Source of the DNA: Thermococcus sp.
GTDB taxonomy: Archaea; Methanobacteriota_B; Thermococci; Thermococcales; Thermococcaceae
Assembly (NCBI RefSeq): GCF_027066465.1
Contig: NZ_JAMONU010000152.1
Span: forward strand, 1 to 7,630
DNA: 7,630 bases
Reading direction: 5' to 3'
Positions 1 through 5,807 of this stretch are shown one piece after another; within the stretch, counting starts at the first letter, position 1, and each line of letters begins with the position of its first letter. The position numbers and the translations under genes are program-made. The notes under the pieces were generated by a model. That model saw nothing but the letters and a program-made list of their open reading frames with translations, was not told where the DNA came from and did no database searches.

Positions 1-258
1 GTCTGTCTCGCCCTTTTCGAGGGCCGCTATTATGTCAGGGGTCTTGCCGAGCCTGAGAACCTCGACCTTGAAGCCGTTCTTTCTGTCAAAACCCTTGGCC
101 TGCATTATGTCAAGCGTGCTGATTCCTCCAAGTAATGTCGCGGCTTTAACGGTGGGAAGCTCCGCATTTGTGGAGGTGTTTGTGGTCGAGTTCGAGCTTA
201 TGCAACCAGAAACCATCACAATCAGCCCGATTAGGAGCAACGCCAGAGCTTTTCTCAT
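1..258 (-). CDS. NMT1/SsuA-like ABC substrate-binding lipoprotein, C-terminus cut by window edge
   Basis: Only the first 86 residues are in the window. The protein starts MRKALALLLIGLIVMVSGC: a short signal peptide with lipobox VSGC and the lipidated Cys at 19, then a Ser/Asn/Thr-rich tether. The mature part begins LPTVKAATLLGGISTLDIM and continues KGFDRKNGFKVEVLRL and TPDIIAALEKGETD. This is the opening of the NMT1/THI5-like, SsuA/TauA-type type II binding-protein fold, whose members bind thiamine pyrimidine precursors, sulfonates, taurine, nitrate and similar small molecules. The ligand cannot be inferred from this fragment. It belongs to a different binding-protein family from the two at 4917-6866 and probably heads a second importer whose permease and ATPase lie to the left. 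The ATG directly follows the UbiA-family stop, and GGAGGGG at 264-270 lies 5 bases upstream. Confidence 0.82.
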   Translation of the reverse strand, partial: MRKALALLLIGLIVMVSGCISSNSTTNTSTNAELPTVKAATLLGGISTLDIMQAKGFDRKNGFKVEVLRLGKTPDIIAALEKGETD

Positions 259-1155
259 TCAAACCCCTCCTAAAAGCTTGTCCGCTATGGCCGAAAGCGT
301 GAGGATTAGGCCGATTGGAATGTTGAGGTTGAAGGCCTTTGGAACGTTGTCAAGGCTCTCCCAGACGATTGCGTTCTCGTAGAGGATTAGGGCGCTCGCG
401 ACGAGCCAACCGGTTAAATAAACCCGGCCGAGGCCGTAGAGGAATCCAGCAAGTCCGAAGAGGACTATAGCGAGAAGATGGAAGGCGAGTGCTATTTTGA
501 GGGCCTTCTCTATGCCAAACCTCGCGGGAATGCTTCCAACGCCGTGCTCCACGTCGAACTCGTAGTCCATTATCGTGTATATCGTGTCGAAGCCGGCCAC
601 CCAGAAGAGAACTCCAAAGAAAAACGCCCAGGGAATCCGCGCGAGGACTTCTATGAAGGGAGCGTTTCCTCCTACAGCTATAGTTCCGCCCGCAACGGCC
701 AGGGCGAGCGTTAATCCGAGGTGGAGATGGGGGAAGCTGTGCTTCCTCTTTGCCCCAGAGTAGCTCATCGCTATCAACCAGGGAATCGGACTGAGCAGGG
801 CTGTCCAGCGGTTGAGAAGGACCGCCGAGACGAAGTAGATTACCGAGCCAACGACGACGAGCCACCAGGCGTCGCTCACCTTCACCGTCCCCTTAATCAG
901 CGGTCTGTTCCACGTCCTCGGGTTCTGGCTGTCTATGTCGAGGTCGGCTATGTTGTTGTAGGCCAAAGCAGAAGTCCTGAGTCCGAGCAGGGCAAGGCTC
1001 ATCAGGGTTAGCTCCCTCAGGGTTACAGGGAAACCGCTGAGGAAAGCACCGACGTAGGCGTAGGGCAGGCTGAAGAGGGTGTGCTCTATCCTGACAAGCC
1101 TCATCAGCGCGTGAAACCTGTTGGCTTCCCTCACCTCTCCGGGGTCAAAGGCCAT
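259..1155 (-). CDS. UbiA-family membrane prenyltransferase (4-hydroxybenzoate polyprenyltransferase/MqnP-like)
   Basis: This 298-residue polytopic membrane protein should transfer a polyprenyl group from its diphosphate to an acceptor. About nine hydrophobic segments are visible, the normal number. The first Asp-rich motif is YNNIADLDID (66-75; Asn67/68, Asp71, Asp75), followed by NPRTWNRPL (78-86). The second is DYEFD (197-201), followed by HGVGSIPARFG (204-214). The N-terminal RIEHTLFSLPYAYVGAF (22-38) and the IYTIMDYEFD segment resemble UbiA/MqnP enzymes more than heme farnesyltransferases or archaeal lipid (DGGGP) synthases. The acceptor cannot be read from sequence. Thermococcales are not known for quinones, so the usual product names should be taken as family labels only. 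The ATG at 1155 has GGTGGTG 3 bases upstream and overlaps the UbiD gene by 11 bases. A longer in-frame read from 1230 would add 25 residues inside UbiD. The stop directly abuts the next start (TGAATG). Confidence 0.9.
   Translation of the reverse strand: MAFDPGEVREANRFHALMRLVRIEHTLFSLPYAYVGAFLSGFPVTLRELTLMSLALLGLRTSALAYNNIADLDIDSQNPRTWNRPLIKGTVKVSDAWWLVVVGSVIYFVSAVLLNRWTALLSPIPWLIAMSYSGAKRKHSFPHLHLGLTLALAVAGGTIAVGGNAPFIEVLARIPWAFFFGVLFWVAGFDTIYTIMDYEFDVEHGVGSIPARFGIEKALKIALAFHLLAIVLFGLAGFLYGLGRVYLTGWLVASALILYENAIVWESLDNVPKAFNLNIPIGLILTLSAIADKLLGGV
264..270 (-). promoter_or_regulatory. Shine-Dalgarno site GGAGGGG for the NMT1-like lipoprotein
   Basis: GGAGGGG lies in the last codons of the UbiA-family gene, 5 bases before the ATG at 258. 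It supports this start and shows that the second transport gene is read on the same transcript. Confidence 0.65.
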
Positions 1156-2602
1156 CGCCACCACCGAGGTATTTCTTGAAAAGCCCTTCGAGCCTTTCAA
1201 GGACTTCGGGGTCTTCTTTAACCTCCTCAACGACCCTGCCGTCCATCTCCTCAGGAAGCTTTCTGGTGGCGTCTATGCCGAGCTTGCTCCCGAGCGGCGG
1301 CTTCGGAACGGCCGGGTCAAGCGCGTCTGTGTGGGCGTGCGGGATTATTAAAACGTCCCGCTCGGGGTTCACGAAGGAAGCTATCGCCCATATCACCTGG
1401 TTTATGTCGTGGGGGTTGATGTCGTCGCTGACAACCACTATAGCCTTCGTCAGCGCCATCTGCCCCGTTCCCCAGAGCGCGTTGAGAACCTTCTTTCCCT
1501 GTCCGGGGTAGCGCTTCTTTATCGAGACTATCGCGACGCCCTGAAAGACGCCGTGCTCCGGGAAGTTGACGTCAACGACCTCTGGCAGAATTACCTTCAT
1601 CAACGGGAGGAAAATCCTCTCGATGGCCTTTCCGATTACGGCATCTTCCAACGGCGGTTTCCCGACGACGGAGCCGTAGTAAATCGGGTCGTCGCGGTAG
1701 TAAACCCTCTCGGCATGGAAAACGGGGTAGAGCTCGTTTCTCTCGCTCGGCTTATCGTAGAAGCCGAAGTGGTCGCCGAAGGGGCCCTCCTCGCTCAGCT
1801 CGTCAACCTGAACGTAGCCCTCTATGACCGCTTCCGCGTTTGCCGGAACGAGGACGCCGTTGGGCAGGCGGTAAAGTTCTAAACCCGAACCGCGAACGAA
1901 GCCCGCGAAGAGGAGCTTGTCCATAGGATAGGGAACGGGCGAGACAGCCGTCAGGAGAGTGCCTATATCGGAGCCAATCGCTATCGCGACCGGCATTCTG
2001 CCGTCGTTCCTCTCGAGGTAGTCCCTCCAGGCCTGACTTCCGCGCTTGTGAACCTGCCAGTGGATTACACCCCTTTCACCGTCGAGGAGCATGACGCGGT
2101 AGACGCTGATGGAGTTAACCCCTCTCGGGTCAGAGAAGCAGACGAGCGGGTAGGTGAGGTAGCGCGAGGCATCTTTCGGCCAGGTTTTGAAGGCCGGAAC
2201 GAAGTTCAGGGGCTCGTCTTCCACCACGTTCCTCGTGAACTCCGCTTTCCTCACGAGCTTAGGCAGGTAGTTGCTCAGCTCCCTGAGCTTCCCCAGCGAG
2301 GAGAGCTTGTCGGCAAAACCCAGGGGCAGGCTTTCCATTAGCTTTAGCGGTCTCTCGCCGATTTCCTCAAGCCTTTCAACGCCGAGGGCTTCCCTAACGG
2401 TCTCAACGCTCGTGAAGAGGTTTCCCGCTACTCTCCACTCCGGATAACCCTTAACGCGCTCGAAGAGAACCGCACCGGCCTTTTGATACATCGCCCTCCT
2501 CAGAAACGCGGGAATCTCAAGCTCGGGCGAAAGCTCCTCACTAACTCTAATCAGCTCGCCTCTCGCTTCAAGCCATTCCAGATAGTCGCGCACGTCCCTC
2601 AT
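1145..2602 (-). CDS. UbiD-family decarboxylase (prenylated-FMN dependent); candidate anhydromevalonate phosphate decarboxylase
   Basis: This 485-residue protein has the full length of the UbiD family, whose members (de)carboxylate aromatic or alpha,beta-unsaturated acids with prenylated FMN made by UbiX. Visible hallmarks are SISVYRVMLLDG (164-175, with Arg169 in the place of the catalytic Arg), HWQVHKRG (181-188), MPVAIAIGSDI (203-213), VIEGYV (259-264) and EEGPFGDHFGFY (271-282), whose acidic residues belong to the conserved Arg-Glu-Glu/metal site. Later come VVVSDDINPHD (389-399) and the typical C-terminal LGIDAT. In archaea one UbiD homologue is the trans-anhydromevalonate 5-phosphate decarboxylase of the modified mevalonate pathway, found in Aeropyrum. 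That is a plausible role here, but the neighbouring UbiA gene leaves an aromatic prenylation pathway open. The ATG at 2602 follows GGAGGTG by 5 bases and overlaps the ATPase stop as ATGA. No UbiX gene is in the window. Confidence 0.93.
   Translation of the reverse strand: MRDVRDYLEWLEARGELIRVSEELSPELEIPAFLRRAMYQKAGAVLFERVKGYPEWRVAGNLFTSVETVREALGVERLEEIGERPLKLMESLPLGFADKLSSLGKLRELSNYLPKLVRKAEFTRNVVEDEPLNFVPAFKTWPKDASRYLTYPLVCFSDPRGVNSISVYRVMLLDGERGVIHWQVHKRGSQAWRDYLERNDGRMPVAIAIGSDIGTLLTAVSPVPYPMDKLLFAGFVRGSGLELYRLPNGVLVPANAEAVIEGYVQVDELSEEGPFGDHFGFYDKPSERNELYPVFHAERVYYRDDPIYYGSVVGKPPLEDAVIGKAIERIFLPLMKVILPEVVDVNFPEHGVFQGVAIVSIKKRYPGQGKKVLNALWGTGQMALTKAIVVVSDDINPHDINQVIWAIASFVNPERDVLIIPHAHTDALDPAVPKPPLGSKLGIDATRKLPEEMDGRVVEEVKEDPEVLERLEGLFKKYLGGGDGL
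1159..1165 (-). promoter_or_regulatory. Shine-Dalgarno-like GGTGGTG for the UbiA-family gene
   Basis: The site lies within the Gly-rich final codons of the UbiD-family gene, 3 bases from the ATG at 1155. It supports an 11-base overlap and coupled translation of the two genes. The spacing is short, so in-frame GTG codons just upstream cannot be fully excluded as starts. Confidence 0.5.
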
Positions 2603-3369
2603 GGAAGCACCTCCGGGAGAACCCTCAAAACCCTTTCCCCGTTGCACTCCATCACCTTAAGCTTAACCCCGTAAAGCCCGCTCAAAAGCTCCTCCGACAG
2701 GACCTCCGAGGGCTTTCCTTCAGCCACTATCCTTCCGTTCCTCATTAGGATGACTCTGTCGGCGAAAAGGTAGGCTAAGTTGGGGTCGTGGAGAACCGCC
2801 AGAACACCCACCCCATCTCTCGCGAGCCTCTTAACGGTCCCGAGGACGAGGAGGGCGTTCTTGAGGTCGAGCTCGCTCGTCGGCTCGTCGAGGAGGAGAT
2901 ATTTAGGCGACGTCATCATCGCCCTCGCGAGGAGGAGAAGCCTTTTCTGCCCCCCGCTCAGGGCGGTGTAGGGCTTTTGCCGATAGGCATCGAGGCCGAA
3001 GTGCTTGAGCAACCTTTCAGCCCTTTCCCTGTGCTCCTTCCCTGGCGAGCCGAAGGCCCCGAGTTCGGGGGTTGCCCCGAGGAGGACGAAGTCGAGAACC
3101 CTGAAGGGGAAGGTCGGGACGTGGTTCTGAGGAACGTAGCCGAGCAGTTTCGCCCTTTCCCTGGGAGACAGCCTCAGAACGTCCCTTCCGTCGGCGAGGA
3201 CGCGCCCCTTCTCGGGCCTCAACAGGCCGTATATTAGCTTCAAGAGCGTGCTCTTCCCCGCGCCGTTCGGCCCGATTAGGGCGACGAACTCACCCGTCTC
3301 AACCTCCAGGCTAACCCCCTCGATTCCGAAGTCCCCGTAGGAGTACGAGAGGTTTTCAGCCCTCAGCAT
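2599..3369 (-). CDS. ABC transporter ATP-binding protein, FecE/BtuD family
   Basis: This 256-residue cytoplasmic ATPase would power the importer. All catalytic motifs are present and intact: Walker A GPNGAGKST (33-41), Q-loop VPQN (79-82, Gln81), signature LSGGQ (137-141), Walker B YLLLDEP (157-163, Asp161 and Glu162), D-loop SELD (165-168) and switch His194 in AVLHDPNLA. The helical segment between the Q-loop and the signature has the usual length for the iron-chelate/B12 group. The ATG at 3369 gives the normal N-terminus MLRAENLSYSYG. It overlaps the flavodoxin gene end by 14 bases, with GGAGG 9 bases upstream. A longer in-frame read from 3429 would add 20 residues overlapping the flavodoxin gene and lacking any family resemblance. 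The stop overlaps the UbiD start as ATGA. Only one ATPase is present, so it should act as a homodimer with the permease at 3976-4914. Confidence 0.95.
   Translation of the reverse strand: MLRAENLSYSYGDFGIEGVSLEVETGEFVALIGPNGAGKSTLLKLIYGLLRPEKGRVLADGRDVLRLSPRERAKLLGYVPQNHVPTFPFRVLDFVLLGATPELGAFGSPGKEHRERAERLLKHFGLDAYRQKPYTALSGGQKRLLLLARAMMTSPKYLLLDEPTSELDLKNALLVLGTVKRLARDGVGVLAVLHDPNLAYLFADRVILMRNGRIVAEGKPSEVLSEELLSGLYGVKLKVMECNGERVLRVLPEVLP
2608..2614 (-). promoter_or_regulatory. Shine-Dalgarno site GGAGGTG for the UbiD-family gene
   Basis: A perfect GGAGGTG lies in the last codons of the ATPase gene, 5 bases before the ATG at 2602. With the ATGA overlap it rules out the longer in-frame read starting at 2647. 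Confidence 0.75.
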
Positions 3370-3979
3370 CGAGCCTTGCCTCCATCTCCCTTGCCTTCTC
3401 CATGAAGTCGAAGTCCCTGGCCTTATCAACCTCGCCCCGCCTGAAGTGCTTCCCGAACCAGTCGTAGTAGAGCAGGGTCCTCCTCACGAACGCTTTAACG
3501 TCCTCCTCTCTGTAAAGGCTCTTGCTTTCGAGCCTCTCCCCGAGGACGGCGTAAAACCTCTTCATCTTCCTCCTGTCCTCATCGCTGAGCTTTTCAACGT
3601 CAATCTCGCCCCCGATGAGCGTTCCGTAGAAGGGCGGAACTTCAAAGGCCTCTATCAGTGGCTGGGAGTAGGCTATTCCCCCGTGGAGCTTCCCCATGAA
3701 GACAGAGCCTGCCAAATGCATCGCCACCAGAAAGAACGCCTTTGGAACGTCTTCAAGCTCCTCTCGATGCTCGCTTATCCAGTCCGTCAAATCCCAGTGC
3801 GGGCCGTCGCGGTAAACGGGTGCGCTCATGACTACTAAATCATAGCCCCTTGGCGAGGGGTTCTCCTTAACCTTCCTGATTTCAACTTCGTGGCCTTCCT
3901 CTTCGAAGAGCTTCTTAGCCAATTTTACGGCCCTTTCGGTCGTTCCGTAGCGGGTCGTGTAAACGATGAGAATCCTCAA
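3356..3979 (-). CDS. Flavodoxin-fold protein (flavodoxin/HemG-like), TTG start
   Basis: This 207-residue protein should bind FMN and act as a cytoplasmic one- or two-electron carrier or reductase. It opens with the flavodoxin strand and phosphate-binding loop MRILIVYTTRYGTTE (1-15). It continues with YDLVVMSAPVYRDGPHW (46-62), where the second flavin-contacting loop is expected, and KAFFLVAMHL (80-89). It is longer than classical flavodoxins (about 140-175 residues). The extra C-terminal part is helical and charged, and recalls HemG-type protoporphyrinogen oxidases, but that resemblance is weak. No ATG is available. The TTG at 3979 is chosen because its TTGA overlaps the permease stop by 4 bases and GGAGGTG lies 7 bases upstream. 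The TTG at 3985 is only 1 base from that site. The gene sits between permease and ATPase, suggesting it reduces the imported compound; that is inference. Confidence 0.88.
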   Translation of the reverse strand: MRILIVYTTRYGTTERAVKLAKKLFEEEGHEVEIRKVKENPSPRGYDLVVMSAPVYRDGPHWDLTDWISEHREELEDVPKAFFLVAMHLAGSVFMGKLHGGIAYSQPLIEAFEVPPFYGTLIGGEIDVEKLSDEDRRKMKRFYAVLGERLESKSLYREEDVKAFVRRTLLYYDWFGKHFRRGEVDKARDFDFMEKAREMEARLDAEG

Positions 3980-4914
3980 CTCCAACCACCTCCGGTCTTT
4001 CTGAGGAGATACGCGAAGAAGGGGACACCCACGAGGGTCGTTATTATCCCGACGGGGATGTCCCCTGGAAGAAGGCGGACTATCACATCGGCTAAAACCA
4101 TGACAGTTATTCCAATCGAGATTGTTGCGGGAATCAGCTTCGAGTGCTCCGGCCCGACGAGCATTCTCGCCGTGTGCGGGACTATCAGCCCGACCCAGCC
4201 GATTATTCCCGTGAAGGAAATCACGAGCGCCGTTAGGAGGGCAGACAGGAACACGAAAATCCCTCTCCAGAGGGAGACGTTCAGGCCGAGGATTTCAGCC
4301 TCGTCGCCGAGGCTCATGGCGTTCAAGTTCCAGCGGAGGAGGTAGAGGAGCACGGCTATGAGGACGACTCCGGGGAGGGAATAAACCACCGTCTTCCACG
4401 TTGAGTTCGCCAAGCTTCCCATCAGCCAGACGACCAAACCGGATAAGCTCTCGCTCGGGAGGAGCAGTTCGAGGAGTGAAAGCAGGGCGGAGAAAAGGGC
4501 AGTAACGATTATTCCGCCGAGGATTAGAGAGACCGTTGAGACCCTGCCGTTGACGCGCGCGAGGTAATACGCTAAGAAAACCGCCAAGAGGCCGAAGAGG
4601 AGCGCGAGGGATGCGAGGCCAACAAAGGGGAGAAAAGCGACGGCCAGGGCCGCGCCAAAGGCCACTCCCGATGCCACGCCCAGAATGTAGGTATCGACGA
4701 GAGGGTTTCTGAAAACCGCCTGAAGGGTCATTCCGCCCAGGCTCAGGGCTATTCCAGCCGAGACCCCCATAAGCGTCCTCGGAAGCCTGAATTTCCAGAT
4801 TATGGCCTTGGCTAAGCCATCAAGGTGGAGCGGGTTGGTCGGGTAGCTACCCACGAAGACCCCGAGGAGCACCGCCACCACCGGAAGGATTACCAGAGTT
4901 AGTCCTCTTTTCAT
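3976..4914 (-). CDS. ABC transporter permease, FecCD/BtuC family
   Basis: This 312-residue integral membrane protein should form, as a homodimer, the channel of the importer for a metal chelate, heme or corrinoid. About nine to ten hydrophobic helices are visible, as expected for the family. Recognisable signatures in order are: RLPRTLMGVSAGIALSLGG (43-61) followed by QAVFRNPLVD; ILGLNV in the cytoplasmic coupling helix (208-213), which contacts the ATPase; GWVGLIVPH (239-247) with ARMLVG; and GDIPVGIITTLVGVPFF (284-300). The ATG at 4914 lies 2 bases past the stop of the preceding gene, with a weak GGTG at 4922-4925. Longer in-frame reads would run into that gene's coding end and are less likely. 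Its stop overlaps the start of the flavodoxin gene in a TTGA junction. The partner ATPase is not the next gene but the one after. Confidence 0.93.
   Translation of the reverse strand: MKRGLTLVILPVVAVLLGVFVGSYPTNPLHLDGLAKAIIWKFRLPRTLMGVSAGIALSLGGMTLQAVFRNPLVDTYILGVASGVAFGAALAVAFLPFVGLASLALLFGLLAVFLAYYLARVNGRVSTVSLILGGIIVTALFSALLSLLELLLPSESLSGLVVWLMGSLANSTWKTVVYSLPGVVLIAVLLYLLRWNLNAMSLGDEAEILGLNVSLWRGIFVFLSALLTALVISFTGIIGWVGLIVPHTARMLVGPEHSKLIPATISIGITVMVLADVIVRLLPGDIPVGIITTLVGVPFFAYLLRKTGGGWS
3987..3993 (-). promoter_or_regulatory. Shine-Dalgarno site GGAGGTG that fixes the TTG start of the flavodoxin gene
   Basis: A perfect GGAGGTG lies inside the 3' end of the permease gene. It is 7 bases from the TTG at 3979 but only 1 base from the TTG at 3985. 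The spacing, plus the TTGA stop/start overlap, selects the former. Confidence 0.75.
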
Positions 4915-4916
4915 TT

Positions 4917-5786
4917 TCAAACACCGCAGAGCGAGTAGAGTTCCCCCGCGACCCGTTCCCACTTCGGAAAGGTCCTTCCGTGAACAAACCTTCCGAGCTG
5001 GTAGATTCCAGGGATTATGCGGGGGCTCCAGCGCATGAAGCTCTCAAGGTCGAGGGCCGAGCCAACTATGTGCACGTTTCCGAGCTGAACGGCTTCAATT
5101 GCCCTCCACTCGGCCGAGTCAAGGATTTCGTCCCTTATCTCTTCCATCTTCTCCCTGTCCGTCATTATGCTCGTGAGCAGGAAGAGGTGCTCCGCATCGC
5201 CGAAGGACCTGAAGAAGCGCTCCTTCTTTACCGGATAGACCTTCCGCCTTGTCCGTATCCTCTCGCCGAGGTTCATCGCCCCGGCTTTTCTAACCGCGTC
5301 GCTCAGAACGTTGGTCCTCGTTACGACGTTGAAGTTCCGGTAGGTGAGCAGGGCTTTAGGCCTCTCCTCGATGGCTTCAGTTATCTCACCCAGCCCCGTC
5401 AGGTGCTTCTCATAGAATTCACCGAGCTTTGAAAAGTCGCTCCTCGTCAGTTCGGCTGTCCTCCTGCTCGCCTCGACGAGGCCTTCAACGGTCTCGAAGT
5501 CAATCAGCTCGACCCTTGCCCCTATACGCTCCCCAAAGGCCCTCAGCTCGTCCCCGGAGTGCAGGTTCTCAACCTCGAAGTCGAGGATAAGGTCCGGCCT
5601 AAGCTCCTCCAGAACGTCCCAGTAGGTCTTCTTGCTCCGCTTGAGGTACTTCCCGATGACCGGCTTATCCTTCAGCTCCTGCAGGCAGGGGTCGAGCTTG
5701 ATTTCCTCGTTCACCCCTGCTATCTCCCCGACTTTCCCGACGAGTTTGACGATTTCCGCGAGACTCGCTGGAAAGACCGCTATCAT
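4917..5786 (-). CDS. Leaderless paralogue of the metal-chelate binding protein (Peripla_BP_2/TroA-like helical-backbone receptor)
   Basis: This 289-residue protein is paralogous to the lipoprotein encoded just upstream. It shares the PDLILDF strand (64-70; PDLIIDL in the paralogue), the long backbone helix, the SDAVRKAGA segment and the FMRWSPR signature (250-256; FLRWSPR in the paralogue). Its first residues (MIAVFPASLAEIVKL) align with about residue 56 of the paralogue, so the signal peptide, tether and first strand are absent. An in-frame TGA at 5808-5810, which is also the stop of the upstream gene, leaves only seven codons for any extension. No export signal is therefore possible without a frameshift. 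GGGGTG at 5792-5797 sits 5 bases before the ATG. The frame is intact and the core motifs are kept, so it looks functional rather than decaying. It has two cysteines (34 and 287). I infer a cytoplasmic carrier or sensor of the imported compound; a reduced transporter component is the alternative. Confidence 0.85.
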   Translation of the reverse strand: MIAVFPASLAEIVKLVGKVGEIAGVNEEIKLDPCLQELKDKPVIGKYLKRSKKTYWDVLEELRPDLILDFEVENLHSGDELRAFGERIGARVELIDFETVEGLVEASRRTAELTRSDFSKLGEFYEKHLTGLGEITEAIEERPKALLTYRNFNVVTRTNVLSDAVRKAGAMNLGERIRTRRKVYPVKKERFFRSFGDAEHLFLLTSIMTDREKMEEIRDEILDSAEWRAIEAVQLGNVHIVGSALDLESFMRWSPRIIPGIYQLGRFVHGRTFPKWERVAGELYSLCGV

Positions 5787-5791
5787 CGTCC

Positions 5792-5797
5792 CACCCC
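5792..5797 (-). promoter_or_regulatory. Shine-Dalgarno site GGGGTG for the leaderless binding protein
   Basis: GGGGTG is placed 5 bases before the ATG at 5786, within the 21-base gap between the two binding-protein genes. It shows that the second gene has its own ribosome entry site and does not depend on read-through of the preceding TGA. Confidence 0.65.
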
Positions 5798-5807
5798 AAA
5801 AGGAGAA

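Noticed and set aside
350..865. Minus-strand open frame of 171 codons in another frame of the UbiA-family gene
   Set aside because: It is Arg/Pro/Ser-rich, lacks the hydrophobic helices and Asp motifs of the true frame, and is fully nested in it.
1409..1882. Plus-strand open frame of 157 codons opposite the UbiD-family gene
   Set aside because: It has no recognisable motif, lies wholly antisense to a gene with clear family signatures, and is a typical GC-rich antisense shadow.
259..2602. Calling the UbiD-UbiA pair a ubiquinone or menaquinone pathway
   Set aside because: No UbiX, methyltransferase, hydroxylase or Mqn genes are present in the window, and the inferred lineage is not known to make quinones.
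2788..3237. Plus-strand open frame of 149 codons opposite the ABC ATPase gene
   Set aside because: It is low-complexity (Glu/Pro/Arg-rich) and antisense to intact Walker A, signature and Walker B coding.
3356..3979. Naming the flavodoxin-fold gene hemG (protoporphyrinogen oxidase)
   Set aside because: The resemblance is limited to the general fold, length and a few segments. No heme biosynthesis genes are in the window, so only the fold-level call is supported.
3890..4345. Plus-strand open frame of 151 codons across the flavodoxin-permease junction
   Set aside because: It spans two confident genes on the other strand, has no family resemblance, and has no convincing ribosome site.
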